A stretch of 64,000 nucleotides of DNA, taken from assembly GCF_003611635.1 (NCBI RefSeq), contig NZ_RAVZ01000002.1:40876-104875 (forward strand), written 5' to 3'. This document shows, in pieces, positions 8,494 to 18,356 of this stretch. The notes under the pieces were generated by a model, which worked only from the letters and a program-made list of their open reading frames with translations, was not told where the DNA came from and did no database searches. The position numbers were made by a program, and so were the translations under genes. Position 1 is the first letter of the stretch, and every line of letters begins with the position of its first letter. The DNA is from Corallococcus terminator (GTDB lineage Bacteria; Myxococcota; Myxococcia; Myxococcales; Myxococcaceae).

Positions 8494-9948
8494 ATGACTG
8501 TCGAAACCCAACGTCCGACTCCGACGAGCGGCACGGGGCCGCCCTCCGGGCTGACGCCCGACAGCGTGGAACCCTTCCGGGCGCGGCTGCGGGGAACGCT
8601 CCTCCAGCCGGGGGACGCTGGCTACGAGGAGGCCTGCCAGCTCTACAACGGGATGATCCACAAGCACCCGGCCATGGTGGTCCGGTGCGCGGACGCGGCG
8701 GACGTCATCGCCTCCGTGAACTTCGCTCGCGAGCGGAAGCTCGAGGTGTCCGTGCGCGGAGGCGGACACAACGGCGGTGGCCTGGGGCTGTGCGACAACG
8801 GGCTGGCCATCGACCTGACGAACATGCGCGGCGTGCGGGTGGATCCCGAGGCCCGCACGGTGCGGGTCGCGGGCGGGGCTGTCTGGGGGGACGTGGACCA
8901 CGCCACCCATGCCTTCGGGCTCGCCGTGCCCTCCGGCATCATCTCCACCACGGGGGTGGCCGGACTCACGCTGGGGGGCGGCATGGGCCACCTCTCGCGC
9001 CGCTTCGGGCTCACCATCGACAACCTGCTCGCCGTGGACATGGTGCTCGCCGACGGGCGGCTCGTCACCGCCAGCGCGGAGAAGTACCCGGACCTGTTCT
9101 GGGCGGTGCGCGGCGGGGGCGGCAACTTCGGCGTGGTGACGTCGTTCCTCTTCCGGGCCTGTCCGGTGGACACGGTCATCGCCGGCCCCACGCTCTGGCC
9201 CCTGGACCGCGCGGCGGAGGTGATGCGCTGGTACCGCGAATTCCTGCCGGCCGCGCCCGAGGATCTCAACGGCTTCTTCGCCATGATGACCGTGCCGCCC
9301 GCGCCTCCCTTCCCGGAGGAGCTGCACCTCAAGAAGATGTGCGGCGTGGTGTGGTGCTACACCGGGGACCCCGCGAAGGCGGACGCGCTGTTCGCGCCCG
9401 TGCGAGCGCTCAATCCCGCGCTGCATGGGGTGCAATCCATGCCCTACCCCCTGTTGCAGACCGCCTTCGACGCGCTCTACCCACCGGGGCTTCAATGGTA
9501 CTGGCGCGCGGACTTCGTGCGCGAGCTGAGCGACGCAGCCATCACGCGCCACGTGCAGTTCGCTGAACGCCTCCCGTCGATGCAGTCCACCATGCACCTC
9601 TACCCCGTGGACGGGGCGGTGCACCGGGTGGGGGCGAAGGACACGGCCTTCAGCTTCCGCGACGTCCGCTGGTCGGAGGTCATCGTCGGCGTGGATCCCT
9701 CGCCGGAGCGGGCGGCGGAGGTCTCCGACTGGGCGAAGTCCTACTACGACGCGCTGCACCCCTACTCGTCGGGCGGCGCCTACGTGAACTTCATGATGGA
9801 GGAGGGCCAGGAGCGCGTGCAGGCGACCTACCGCGACAACTACCCCGGGCTGGTGGCGGTGAAGAACATCTACGACCCCACCAACTTCTTCCACTGGAAC
9901 CAGAACATCCGGCCCGGCGTGGAGAAGCCCCCGAGCGTCGCGCATTGA
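8494..9948 (+). CDS. FAD-linked oxidoreductase, berberine-bridge-enzyme family
   Basis: A 484-residue PCMH-type flavoprotein. The FAD domain contains SVRGGGHNGGG, whose His92 is the usual site of the covalent flavin link, and TTGVAGLTLGGGMGHLSR. The second Cys attachment site seen in bicovalent members is not obvious, so the flavin is probably held by one bond. The C-terminal BBE motif YDPTNFFHWNQNI is intact. Such enzymes oxidise alcohols, sugars or secondary metabolites and pass electrons to oxygen. The ATG at 8494 follows GGAGGGA. There is no signal peptide and no clear biosynthetic neighbours, so the substrate is unknown. Confidence 0.88.
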   Translation: MTVETQRPTPTSGTGPPSGLTPDSVEPFRARLRGTLLQPGDAGYEEACQLYNGMIHKHPAMVVRCADAADVIASVNFARERKLEVSVRGGGHNGGGLGLCDNGLAIDLTNMRGVRVDPEARTVRVAGGAVWGDVDHATHAFGLAVPSGIISTTGVAGLTLGGGMGHLSRRFGLTIDNLLAVDMVLADGRLVTASAEKYPDLFWAVRGGGGNFGVVTSFLFRACPVDTVIAGPTLWPLDRAAEVMRWYREFLPAAPEDLNGFFAMMTVPPAPPFPEELHLKKMCGVVWCYTGDPAKADALFAPVRALNPALHGVQSMPYPLLQTAFDALYPPGLQWYWRADFVRELSDAAITRHVQFAERLPSMQSTMHLYPVDGAVHRVGAKDTAFSFRDVRWSEVIVGVDPSPERAAEVSDWAKSYYDALHPYSSGGAYVNFMMEEGQERVQATYRDNYPGLVAVKNIYDPTNFFHWNQNIRPGVEKPPSVAH

Positions 9949-9969
9949 GTGAGGCTGGCCGCTGCCGCC

Positions 9970-12900
9970 TCAGGCCCGGGCCTGGGGTCGCAGCGGCAGC
10001 TCGATGGTGAAGGTGGCGCCCTGGCCCGCGTCGCTGTCCAGGCGCAGTTGGCCGTGGTGGCCCTGGACGATCTGGCTGGCGATGAAGAGCCCCAGCCCCA
10101 GCCCGTGCACGGAGCGGGGCGGCCCGCCGCGCTCGAAGCGCTCGAAGACGCGGTCCTGGTGCTCGCGGGGGATGCCGGGGCCAGAGTCCGCGACGCGGAT
10201 GGCCAACTGTCCGTCGTGCGGCGCGACCTCGATGCGGATGGGCTGACCGGGCGCGTACTTGATGGCGTTGGACAGCAGGTTCACCAGCACCTGCTCCATG
10301 CGCGAGCGGTCCCACCACACGCGCGCCCCGGACGTCACCCGCAGCTCCACCCTGCAGTGGGCCTGATCCAACTGCTCCTGGAAGGACTCGACGACCTCGC
10401 GCACCAGCTCCGCCGGGTCGCTCTCCTCCAGGTGGAAGTCCAGCTTGCCGGCCTGGATGCGGGAGACGTCCAGCAGTTCGTCCACCAGCCGCGCCAGCCG
10501 CTCCACCTGCCGCAGCGCCGTGTCCATCGCCGTCGTCATCCTCGCGGGCGACAGGGGCTCGCCGCGCTTGGGGGACAGGCGGCGGCGCGTCACCTCCAGG
10601 TGCAGCATCAGCGCGGTGACGGGCGTCTTCAATTCGTGTGACGCCACGCCCAGGAAGGTGTCCCGCGAGGTGAGGGCGCTCTGGAGGTCCTGCGTGAGGG
10701 CCTCCAACTGCTTTCGCGCGCGGACCTGTTCGCTGACCTCCTGCACGGCGACCAGCAGGCCCTGGATGTGGCCCTCCCCATCGCGCTGCGGGTGGATGTC
10801 CACGTCCGCCAGCAGCTCCTTCAGACCGCCCTGGCCGTCCGGCTGCCGCACCGGCACCTCGCGGCCCACGAAGGGCTCTCCCGTCTGGTAGACGCGCTCC
10901 ATGTGCTTGAGCAGGTGGCCGTGACCTCCCGCCGGTTGGGCCTCGCGGACCGGCCTGCCCAGCATGTCCCGCCCCATCAGGTTCGCGAACAGCGGGTTGA
11001 TGACCGTGAAGACCAACTCCGGGCCCGTCAGCACGCACATGGCCGCGGGGGCCTGCATGAAGAAGTCGGAGAGCTGCTGGCGCGCGCGTCCCAACTGGAG
11101 CTGGCTGTCCACCCGCGCCTGCAATTCTCTCGCGGAGAAGGGCTTCACCAGGTAGTCGTCCGCGCCGGCCTGGAGACCCTCGATGCGCGCCTCTTCGCCC
11201 GCGCGCGCCGACAAGAGGACGAAGGGAATGCCGCGCGTGCGCGCGTCCGAGCGCAGCTTCTTCAAGAGGCCGAAGCCGTCCAGCCGCGGCATCATCACGT
11301 CGCTCAGGATGAGGTCCGGCGGGGACGCGAGCGCCGCCTCGAAGGCCGCCTCGCCATCCGCCACCGCGCGCACGTCCCACTGGGGGGCCAGCAGGCTGCT
11401 CACGTACGCGCGCATGTCCGAATTGTCGTCCGCGACGAGGATGCGCCCGCGTCCCGGCGACGGCGCGAGCCCCGCGCCCAGACTCCCCAGCGCCGTGCTG
11501 GAGCCCACGCGCGTGGCCTGCTCCGGCACCGACAGCGGGGGGACGTCCAGCGCGTCCGGAAGCCACCGCAGGGCCTCCTCGCTGAAGGCCGAACACAGCT
11601 TGCCCGCGTGCGCGTCGCCCCGCGCCTGATGGACGTGCTCCGCCGGAAGGTGCGCGCTTCCCAGCGGCAGCTCCACGAAGAAGGTGCTGCCTGCATCCTC
11701 CACGCTCGAAACGCCCAGCGTGCCGCCGTGCAGCTTCACCAGCTCCTGGATGAGCGCCAGCCCGATGCCGGTGCCCTCGTGCGTGCGTCCCCGGGAGGTC
11801 TCCACGCGGTGGAAGCGCTCGAACACGCGCGGCAGCTCCGCCTCCGGGATGCCGGTGCCGGTGTCGCGCACGGTGAACCGCACCCGGTCCCCGTCACGCC
11901 CAAGCCCCACCGTGACGCTGCCCTGGAGCGTGAACTTGAAGGCGTTGGAGAGCAGGTTGAGGACAACCTTCTCCCACATGTCCCGGTCCACGTAGACGGG
12001 CTCGCCCACGTCCGCCACCTCCACGGTGTACATGAGGCCCGCCTTCTCCATCGCGGAGCGGAAGACGCTGGCCAGGTCCTCGGTGAGCCGTCCCAGGTCC
12101 GTGGGGTGGAAGTTCGCCTTCACCCGCCCGGCCTCGATGCGGGAGAAGTCCAGCAGCGAGTTGACCAGCTTGAGCAGGCGCAGCGCGTTGCGGTGGGTGA
12201 GCTCCTGGCGCGCGCGCTGGGCGGGCGGCAGCGGGTTGACGGTGTCCGCGAGCGACTCCTCCAGCGGGCCCAGGATGAGCGTGAGCGGTGTGCGGAACTC
12301 GTGCGACACGTTGGAGAAGAACGCCGTCTTCGCCCGGTCGATGGCGGCCAGGGCCTCCAGGCGCTGCGCCTCCGCTTCATGGGCGCGCACGTTCACCACC
12401 GCGGTGGTGAGGGTGCTCTGCAATTGCTCGTAGAAACCCCGGTAGGCGTCGTCCATCGCGCGTCGGGGACTCACGCCCGCCACCAGGTAGCCGAAGGGCT
12501 CCGTCATGCCGGCGGGGATGAGCGGCAGCACGCGCGCGTGCACGGGCGCATCCTCGTACGGGCCACACGTCACGCCCTGAAGCGTCGCGCCCGGGACGTC
12601 CACCGTGCGGGGCTCCGGCCCGGTGCCGGCCGCGAAGGGCCACGGCCCGTCCAGCCCAGCCTCCTCCGGACTCCACGCGCTGCCCCGGGGCAGGCCCATG
12701 GCGCCCACGAGTCGGACCCCGGCGCGCGCCTCGTCGCGGCGGTAGAACAGCAGGAAGGGCACGTCGAGCGCCGCGTCCGGCGGGAGCTGCGGCAGCGCGG
12801 CGCCAATGTCCTCCACCGTCTTCACCTTGCCCAGCAGGGCGGACAGCTCGCGCAGCGTCTGCGTGCGCCGCGCGCTGAGCATCTTCTCGGTGACTTCGGT

Positions 12901-13395
12901 GATGGGGTGGAAGAGGCCGCCCACGTTGCCGGACTCGTCGCGGATGGGGCTGAAGGAGAAGGTCATGAAGGCCTCCTCCAGGTAGCCGTACCGGTCCAGG
13001 AGCATGCGCTGGTTCTCGATGTAGGAACCCGTGCCGGCGCCCGCCTTGTCGAAGGCTCCGCCCACCACCGGCAGCGCCGTGGCCCAGCAGTCGCGGAAGG
13101 GCTGCCCCATGGACTCCGGATGCTTGGCGCCGCAAATGGGCCGGTAGCTGTCGTTGTAGATTTGAACGCGCTCCGGCCCCCACGCGATGAGGATGGGGAA
13201 CGTGGAGGACAGGCACAGGCTGACCGTCGTGCGCAGGCTCTGCGGCCAGGTCTCCACCGGGCCGAGCGGCGTCTTCGACCAGTCCATGGAGCGGATGAGC
13301 CCGCCCATCTCACCGCCTCCGGAAAGCCAGTCCATCCGGGCTCCACGGGACACCGCCCCTCCAGATCCGCCCTGCGTGGTGCTGTCCTGTTCCAT
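9970..13395 (-). CDS. Large hybrid sensor histidine kinase with two kinase modules and a central receiver
   Basis: A 1141-residue soluble multidomain kinase. The order is: PAS-like input (about 60 to 175, FPILIAWGPERVQIYNDSYR), a GAF-like region (180 to 345), a first HisKA with His365 in FSNVSHEFRTP, a first ATPase domain with NLLSNAFKF and DTGTGIP, a receiver (ILVADDNSDMRAY, acceptor Asp in ILSDVMMPRLDG), a second PAS, a second HisKA (FLGVASHELKTP), and a second ATPase (NLLSNAIKYAP, DSGPGIPREH, GLGLGLFIA). There are no membrane segments. It probably integrates two inputs in one chain, and no partner regulator gene is adjacent. The start ATG is preceded by GAGGAG. Confidence 0.9.
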   Translation of the reverse strand: MEQDSTTQGGSGGAVSRGARMDWLSGGGEMGGLIRSMDWSKTPLGPVETWPQSLRTTVSLCLSSTFPILIAWGPERVQIYNDSYRPICGAKHPESMGQPFRDCWATALPVVGGAFDKAGAGTGSYIENQRMLLDRYGYLEEAFMTFSFSPIRDESGNVGGLFHPITEVTEKMLSARRTQTLRELSALLGKVKTVEDIGAALPQLPPDAALDVPFLLFYRRDEARAGVRLVGAMGLPRGSAWSPEEAGLDGPWPFAAGTGPEPRTVDVPGATLQGVTCGPYEDAPVHARVLPLIPAGMTEPFGYLVAGVSPRRAMDDAYRGFYEQLQSTLTTAVVNVRAHEAEAQRLEALAAIDRAKTAFFSNVSHEFRTPLTLILGPLEESLADTVNPLPPAQRARQELTHRNALRLLKLVNSLLDFSRIEAGRVKANFHPTDLGRLTEDLASVFRSAMEKAGLMYTVEVADVGEPVYVDRDMWEKVVLNLLSNAFKFTLQGSVTVGLGRDGDRVRFTVRDTGTGIPEAELPRVFERFHRVETSRGRTHEGTGIGLALIQELVKLHGGTLGVSSVEDAGSTFFVELPLGSAHLPAEHVHQARGDAHAGKLCSAFSEEALRWLPDALDVPPLSVPEQATRVGSSTALGSLGAGLAPSPGRGRILVADDNSDMRAYVSSLLAPQWDVRAVADGEAAFEAALASPPDLILSDVMMPRLDGFGLLKKLRSDARTRGIPFVLLSARAGEEARIEGLQAGADDYLVKPFSARELQARVDSQLQLGRARQQLSDFFMQAPAAMCVLTGPELVFTVINPLFANLMGRDMLGRPVREAQPAGGHGHLLKHMERVYQTGEPFVGREVPVRQPDGQGGLKELLADVDIHPQRDGEGHIQGLLVAVQEVSEQVRARKQLEALTQDLQSALTSRDTFLGVASHELKTPVTALMLHLEVTRRRLSPKRGEPLSPARMTTAMDTALRQVERLARLVDELLDVSRIQAGKLDFHLEESDPAELVREVVESFQEQLDQAHCRVELRVTSGARVWWDRSRMEQVLVNLLSNAIKYAPGQPIRIEVAPHDGQLAIRVADSGPGIPREHQDRVFERFERGGPPRSVHGLGLGLFIASQIVQGHHGQLRLDSDAGQGATFTIELPLRPQARA

Positions 13396-13578
13396 GTCTC
13401 CTCGGGGGCGCGAGCCCGGCCTTCGCCCACAAAGGCGATGCGAGGCGGTGTCCCCGGTGTGTCACGTCGGGGAGCACGTCCAGTAGATACCGGAACCGTT
13501 GGGACGCCGCCGCGCCTCCATGTTTGGAGTGTGCGCTTGCTTGCTTCCTCTCAGGGTGGGGTGAGCCGGACCGCTCCG

Positions 13579-14190
13579 TCAGGCGGGGGCCTGGTCGCGT
13601 TGGCGCTCGCGCACGTGGCGCACGCCCAGGATGATCAGCAGGGCGGCCACGCCTCCCAGCGCGATGAAGTGCTCCACCTGACCCACGCCCTTCGCCACGC
13701 GGTCCACGCTGGCGGAGCCCACGTAGCCCAGCAGCACCACCAGGGGAGAGCTCAGACACAGCGCCAGGCCGTCCCACAAGAGGAAGCGGCGCAGGGGCAT
13801 GCCCTCGGCCGCGGCCATGGCGAACACCGGCACGCGCAGCACGGACATGAAGCGGCCGACGAAGACGACGCGCGAGCCATGCTTCGCGTACAGGCCCTGG
13901 ATGCGCGCGCGGCGTTCGGGGGGGAACAGGCGGCGGGTGCGCGGGTGCGTGTACAGGGCCTGCCCCAGGCGCCGGGACGTGAGGAAGAGCACGGTGTCAC
14001 CGCACAGCACGCCCAGGAAGCACAGGGCGATGGCCGCGGGCAGCGGCATCAGGCCCCGGTGCGCGAGCACGCCCGCGGCCAACTGCACGATGTCCTCCGG
14101 GAAGGGAAGCCCCAGGCCTCCCGCCACCAGCACGAGGAAGATGAGCGGTCCCGAGCCGTGGGTGAGCAGGAGTTCAAGCGGCGAGGCCAT
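13579..14190 (-). CDS. DedA/SNARE-associated family membrane protein
   Basis: A 203-residue integral membrane protein. The N-terminal PFPEDIVQLAAGVLAHRG and the conserved block FVGRFMSVLRVPVFAMAAAEGM are DedA signatures; four or more hydrophobic stretches are visible. DedA proteins act in lipid-carrier (undecaprenyl phosphate) or phospholipid translocation and membrane-potential homeostasis. The ATG at 14190 overlaps the TGA of the upstream transporter gene by one base (TGATG), so the two are translationally coupled. Tandem prolines and the conserved Arg in GRF are present, consistent with function. Confidence 0.85.
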   Translation of the reverse strand: MASPLELLLTHGSGPLIFLVLVAGGLGLPFPEDIVQLAAGVLAHRGLMPLPAAIALCFLGVLCGDTVLFLTSRRLGQALYTHPRTRRLFPPERRARIQGLYAKHGSRVVFVGRFMSVLRVPVFAMAAAEGMPLRRFLLWDGLALCLSSPLVVLLGYVGSASVDRVAKGVGQVEHFIALGGVAALLIILGVRHVRERQRDQAPA

Positions 14191-15275
14191 CAGGACTCCA
14201 CGGGAAGCACCGCCGCCTCGCGGCGCTCCTGACGGAAGAGGAGGACTTCCCGGATGATGATCTGCACCGTGGCGGCCACGGGCACCGCGACCACCGCGCC
14301 GACGATACCGGCCAGTTCCACACAGAAGAGGACGGCCAGCAGCGTGAGCAGGGGATTGACGTGCACGGTGCGCTTGAAGATGAGCGGCGCCATCACGTTG
14401 CCCTCCAGTTGGCCGTACAGCAGGAAGTAGACGAACACCGCCAGCGCCTTCCACGCGCCGCCCGTGACGAGCGTGAGCAGCGTGATGAAGCCGCCCGCGA
14501 TGATGGGGCCCGCGTAGGGCACGAGGCTGGAGAAGCCGCTCGCGACCCCCAGCGGCAGGTAGAAGGGCAGGCCCAGCACGGCCAGCATCGTGGTGGTCAG
14601 CGTGGCGTTGACGGCGCAGATGAGGGTGATGCCGGACAGGTAGCCGCCCGTCGCGGTGTAGATGTTGTGCAGCACGCGCACGTACCGCATGCGGTGGTCC
14701 GGCCGGGCCAGCTCCAGCAGGCGCTTGAGCACGCCGCCGCCGAACACCAGCATGAACACCACCAGGAAGAACACGGTGAGCATGCCGCCCAGCAGGCCCA
14801 CCACGCCGCCAATGGCGCTCATCAGGAGCGCGGGCAGCGGGCCAGCGAGCGCCGGGGTGGCCTCCTCCAGGCGCTCATTCCAGCCCAGGCTGTGCAGCCG
14901 CTGGTTGAGCGCGCGCAGGATGCCGGTGCCACGCACCTGCCGCCACAGTTGGGGCCACTGCGTGACGAGCGCGTCCACCTGCTCCACCAGGTCCGGAATC
15001 ACCAGCAGGCCCAGCGCGGACACCGCCACGAACAGCGCCAGCAGCACCAGGGCGATGGCCAGCCACCGCTTGAGGCCGCGCTTCTCCAGCCGCGACACGC
15101 CGTGCTCCAGCGACAGGGCGACCAGCACCGCGATGCCCGTGAGCGTGAGCGCCACGCGCGTCTTGACGACGAGCGTCGCCAGGATCATCACCCCCAGCAC
15201 CGTGAAGCACACGGTGAGCACCGTGCGCAGCGTGACCTGGGAACGCAGCTCCAGCCTGACTTCGGGTTCAGCCAC
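14190..15275 (-). CDS. AI-2E family (TqsA/PerM-like) membrane transporter
   Basis: A 361-residue membrane protein with about eight hydrophobic segments. The family block FSSLVPYAGPIIAGGFITLL and the pattern LLYGQLEGNVMAPLIF are diagnostic of the AI-2E transporter family (PF01594), whose members export small solutes or are implicated in Na+/H+ antiport. I chose the GTG at 15275, preceded by GGGGAG, since the longer frame to 15617 has no membrane-protein character before it. It is first in a two-gene unit with the DedA gene. Confidence 0.86.
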   Translation of the reverse strand: MAEPEVRLELRSQVTLRTVLTVCFTVLGVMILATLVVKTRVALTLTGIAVLVALSLEHGVSRLEKRGLKRWLAIALVLLALFVAVSALGLLVIPDLVEQVDALVTQWPQLWRQVRGTGILRALNQRLHSLGWNERLEEATPALAGPLPALLMSAIGGVVGLLGGMLTVFFLVVFMLVFGGGVLKRLLELARPDHRMRYVRVLHNIYTATGGYLSGITLICAVNATLTTTMLAVLGLPFYLPLGVASGFSSLVPYAGPIIAGGFITLLTLVTGGAWKALAVFVYFLLYGQLEGNVMAPLIFKRTVHVNPLLTLLAVLFCVELAGIVGAVVAVPVAATVQIIIREVLLFRQERREAAVLPVES

Positions 15276-15679
15276 CGGTTCGACTCCCCAACAGGGGCCA
15301 CCGTGCTCGGGCCCGTCTTCTGCGGATGCGACATCCCTGGCCTGACGGCAACCGTCCTCGTCGCCCAAGTGTGTGCGCCGGGGTCGCATCCGGGCCAGGT
15401 GTCCGGCGGGTGACATCCGGCGCTGCGCCGGACCTGTTCGCGGCAGGCAATCGCCGCGTGCCCGGTTCGTCCTCCGCACAGCGCGGAAACCGCCGGTCGT
15501 CCGTCCCCGGAAGCGGGGGTGCGCGTCCTCCAGGCGACGGCCGTGCCGCCTCGCGTCCGACAGCGGACGGGCCGGGACGTCCCGGGAAACAGGGACAGCA
15601 CGCTTTGCGGGGCCCACGCGTCAGACCGGGATGGGAACCTTCGTGGTGAGGGGACCTTCGCGGGATGGGAGAGGACACC
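15276..15679. other. Intergenic region between divergent genes
   Basis: About 400 G+C-rich bases between the AI-2E transporter (minus) and a small hypothetical gene (plus). Long open frames cross it, but none has domain character, a good ribosome-binding site or a credible amino-acid composition. It presumably holds the two divergent promoters; I see no clear repeat or hairpin to single out. Confidence 0.5.
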
Positions 15680-16201
15680 ATGAAGAAGATGGGTGAGCAG
15701 GAGCTGGACGGGATGCGGCGGGAGGCTCGCGAGACGGAAGCCCGGTGGCGGTCGCTGGCGGCGAGGCTGACGGAGCTGGGCGGCGAAGCGATGGACGCGC
15801 AGTTGCTGGTGACGTTCCGGGGCGCGCGGGACGCGGGGACGGTGCCGCCGGACGCGGGATTTTTCCTGGTGGCGCACATCCTGACGGCGATGGCGGACGA
15901 GGCCATCGCGGAGGATCCGCGCGTGCGGATGCGGGCCGGGGAGCTGGACGCGATGGAGCGCGAGTACGGCCTCACGGGGGAGGGCTGGCCGGAGGGGGAC
16001 ATTCCGCCGGAGGACTGGGAGGCGCTGTGCGTGGAGTACGAGCGGGCGTGTGACGAAGCGCGCGCCGCGTTCTTCCGCGCCTACGGCGAGGAGGAGATGG
16101 CGCGGCTGTACCTGGATCAGCGCGTCACCTTCCACCACCGCTTCGAGAGCGGGCGGCGCTTCTTCCACGGGCTGCCCATGCTGCCAGAGCTGCTTCACTG
16201 A
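15680..16201 (+). CDS. Hypothetical acidic soluble protein
   Basis: A 173-residue protein I do not recognise. It is rich in Glu, Arg and Ala, mostly helical in character, with no signal peptide, membrane segment or cysteine cluster. The C-terminal half (YERACDEARAAFFRAYG, then YLDQRVTFHHRFESGRRFF) has regularly spaced aromatic and charged residues. The ATG at 15680 follows GGGAGAGG; an ATG at 15665 in frame is an alternative. The secreted peptidase gene begins 67 bases later on the same strand. Confidence 0.65.
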   Translation: MKKMGEQELDGMRREARETEARWRSLAARLTELGGEAMDAQLLVTFRGARDAGTVPPDAGFFLVAHILTAMADEAIAEDPRVRMRAGELDAMEREYGLTGEGWPEGDIPPEDWEALCVEYERACDEARAAFFRAYGEEEMARLYLDQRVTFHHRFESGRRFFHGLPMLPELLH

Positions 16202-16268
16202 GCCAGGCAGTGGGGCCCGGAGGCTTTCCGCTACACTCCGCCGCCGCGGTTCTTCGCGGAGGCGGACG

Positions 16269-18356
16269 ATGCGAGCGGGAAGCCTGGGCCTGGTGGTGGG
16301 GTGCCTGTTGTGGAGCGCGCTTTCGGCCGGTGCGGCGCCGCCCGTGGCCGTGCCCGCGCGTCCGGAGTCGGGCGCGGTCTACGACGCGCTCCAGCGCACG
16401 GTGCGCATCAAGCAGGTGGCGCTGTCGCCGGACGGCGCGCGGGTGGCCTGGGTGGAGTCGGTGCCGGTGACGGAGGGCGCTCGCGCGGAGGCCACGCGGC
16501 TCCAGGTGTTGGAGCGGGCGCATCCGGAGCGGCCCCCCTTGCGCGTCACCGCGTCGCCGGACGGCGTGCCGTGCGCGGAAGGGTCGCTGGCGTGGAGTCC
16601 GGATGGCAGGCGGCTCGCGTTCCTGTCCACGGCGGGGGAGGGCACGGCGCGGCAGCTCTATGTGGCGGACGCGACGGGCACGGGCGTGCCCGCGCGCCGG
16701 CTCACGACGGTGAAGGGCGTGCTGGCCACGCCGAAGTGGTCGCCGGATGGGAAGTCCGTCGGGGTGCTGGTCATCGAAGGCGCGGAGGACGCGCAGGGGC
16801 CGCTGGGGCCGGCGGCGCGTGAGACGGGCGTGGTGCGGGAGTCCTCGCCGGTGAAGCGCTTCGCGGTGGTGTCGGTGGAGGACGCGAAGTTGCGCTTCGT
16901 GTCGCCCGCGGGCCTGTTCGTCTACGAATACGCATGGAGCCCGGACGGGGCCCGCGTGGCGCTCACGGCCGCGCCGCCGCCGGGGGATGCGAACTGGTGG
17001 GTCGCCCGCGTGTACGCGGTGGAGGCGGCGACCGGGGAGACGTCGCTGTTGCACGCGCCCAGGTGGCAGGTGGCGGAGCCCGCGTGGAGCCCGGATGGCA
17101 GGCAGTTGGCGTTCATCGAAGGGCTGATGAGCGACGAGGGCAACACGGGCGGAGACGTGTGGGTGGTGTCGGTGCCGGAGCGGTTGGCGGCGAAGGTGCG
17201 GCCCGGGGAGAAGGCGGTGTTCGGGGGCAAGGTGCCGCCCGCGCGCAACCTGACGGACGGGGTGAAGGCGTCCGCCACGGACCTGTTCTGGCCGACGGCG
17301 GAGCGGCTGGTGTTCGCGGCGCAGGTGCAGGGGGAGTCCGCGCTGGTGGCGCTGTCGCCGAAGTCAGCGGAGCTCACGGTGTTGTGGAAGGGCCCGGAGC
17401 ACGTGACGGTGTCGCTGGCGCGCGACGGCGTGACGAGCGCGGTGGTGCGCGACACGTTCACGCAGCCGCCGGAGGTGTGGACGGGGCCGGTGGGGGCGTG
17501 GACGCAGGCGACGCGGCTCAACGCGTCCGTGCGGGTGTCGGTGGGGGAGGTGCGCAGCGTGACGTGGACGAGCGACGGGCTCCAGGTGCAGGGCTGGCTG
17601 GTGCTGCCTTCGGGCTCTGAGGTGAAGGGCCGCAAGGTGCCCATGGTGACGGTGGTGCACGGCGGGCCGGCGGCGGGTGTCACGCCCGCGTTCAACCCGC
17701 AGACGGTGTTGCTGGCGGCGCGGGGCTACGCGGTGTTCCTGCCCAACCCGCGTGGCAGCTATGGCCAGGGGGAGGCGTTCGTGCAGGCCAACCGCCGCGA
17801 CTTCGGCCATGGCGACTTCCGCGACGTGCTGGCCGGCGTGGACACGGTGCTTGGGTCGGCGCCGGTGGACCCGGCGAGGCAGGGCATCACGGGGTGGAGC
17901 TACGGCGGCTTCCTGGCGATGTGGGCGGTGACGCAGACGCAGCGCTTCCAGGCGGCGGTGGCGGGCGCTGGCGTCGCGAACTGGCAGAGCTACTACGGCA
18001 CGAACCACATCGACACGTGGATGCTGCCGTACTTCGGCGCGTCGGTGTACGATGAGCCGGAGGTGTACACGCGCTCGTCACCCATCAATGGGGTGAAGCA
18101 GGTGCGCACGCCCACGCTGCTGCTGCACGGCGAGCGGGACGTGGAGGTGCCCGCGTCGCAGAGCTACGAATTCCACAAGGCGCTCAAGGCGCTGGGCGTG
18201 AAGACCCAGCTCGTCATCTACGCGGACGAGGGCCACGCCTTTCGCAAACCTGAACATCAGAAGGACCGGTTCCTGCGCACGCTGGACTGGTTCGACGCGA
18301 ACCTGGCGCCGGTGGTTCCTGCCCCGGCGCCGAAGGTGCGGGCGCCCTCGCGTTAG
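16269..18356 (+). CDS. Secreted S9 family prolyl oligopeptidase / acylaminoacyl-peptidase-like
   Basis: A 695-residue serine peptidase. A Sec signal peptide (about residues 1 to 23, ending SAGAA) precedes a TolB-like seven-bladed propeller (WSPDGRRLAFLS, WSPDGKSVGVLV, WSPDGARVALTA, WSPDGRQLAFIE) and a C-terminal alpha/beta hydrolase domain. The nucleophile is about Ser544 in GWSYGG, the Asp lies in HGERDVEVP and the His in DEGHAFRK. The N-terminal propeller limits it to peptides rather than folded proteins. It is probably periplasmic or outer-surface, fitting a predatory myxobacterium. The gene end overlaps the convergent lipoprotein gene by 4 bases. Confidence 0.9.
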   Translation: MRAGSLGLVVGCLLWSALSAGAAPPVAVPARPESGAVYDALQRTVRIKQVALSPDGARVAWVESVPVTEGARAEATRLQVLERAHPERPPLRVTASPDGVPCAEGSLAWSPDGRRLAFLSTAGEGTARQLYVADATGTGVPARRLTTVKGVLATPKWSPDGKSVGVLVIEGAEDAQGPLGPAARETGVVRESSPVKRFAVVSVEDAKLRFVSPAGLFVYEYAWSPDGARVALTAAPPPGDANWWVARVYAVEAATGETSLLHAPRWQVAEPAWSPDGRQLAFIEGLMSDEGNTGGDVWVVSVPERLAAKVRPGEKAVFGGKVPPARNLTDGVKASATDLFWPTAERLVFAAQVQGESALVALSPKSAELTVLWKGPEHVTVSLARDGVTSAVVRDTFTQPPEVWTGPVGAWTQATRLNASVRVSVGEVRSVTWTSDGLQVQGWLVLPSGSEVKGRKVPMVTVVHGGPAAGVTPAFNPQTVLLAARGYAVFLPNPRGSYGQGEAFVQANRRDFGHGDFRDVLAGVDTVLGSAPVDPARQGITGWSYGGFLAMWAVTQTQRFQAAVAGAGVANWQSYYGTNHIDTWMLPYFGASVYDEPEVYTRSSPINGVKQVRTPTLLLHGERDVEVPASQSYEFHKALKALGVKTQLVIYADEGHAFRKPEHQKDRFLRTLDWFDANLAPVVPAPAPKVRAPSR

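Noticed and set aside
10768..14232. 1154-residue open frame on the plus strand
   Set aside because: Antisense to the hybrid kinase and DedA genes; a by-product of high G+C codon use.
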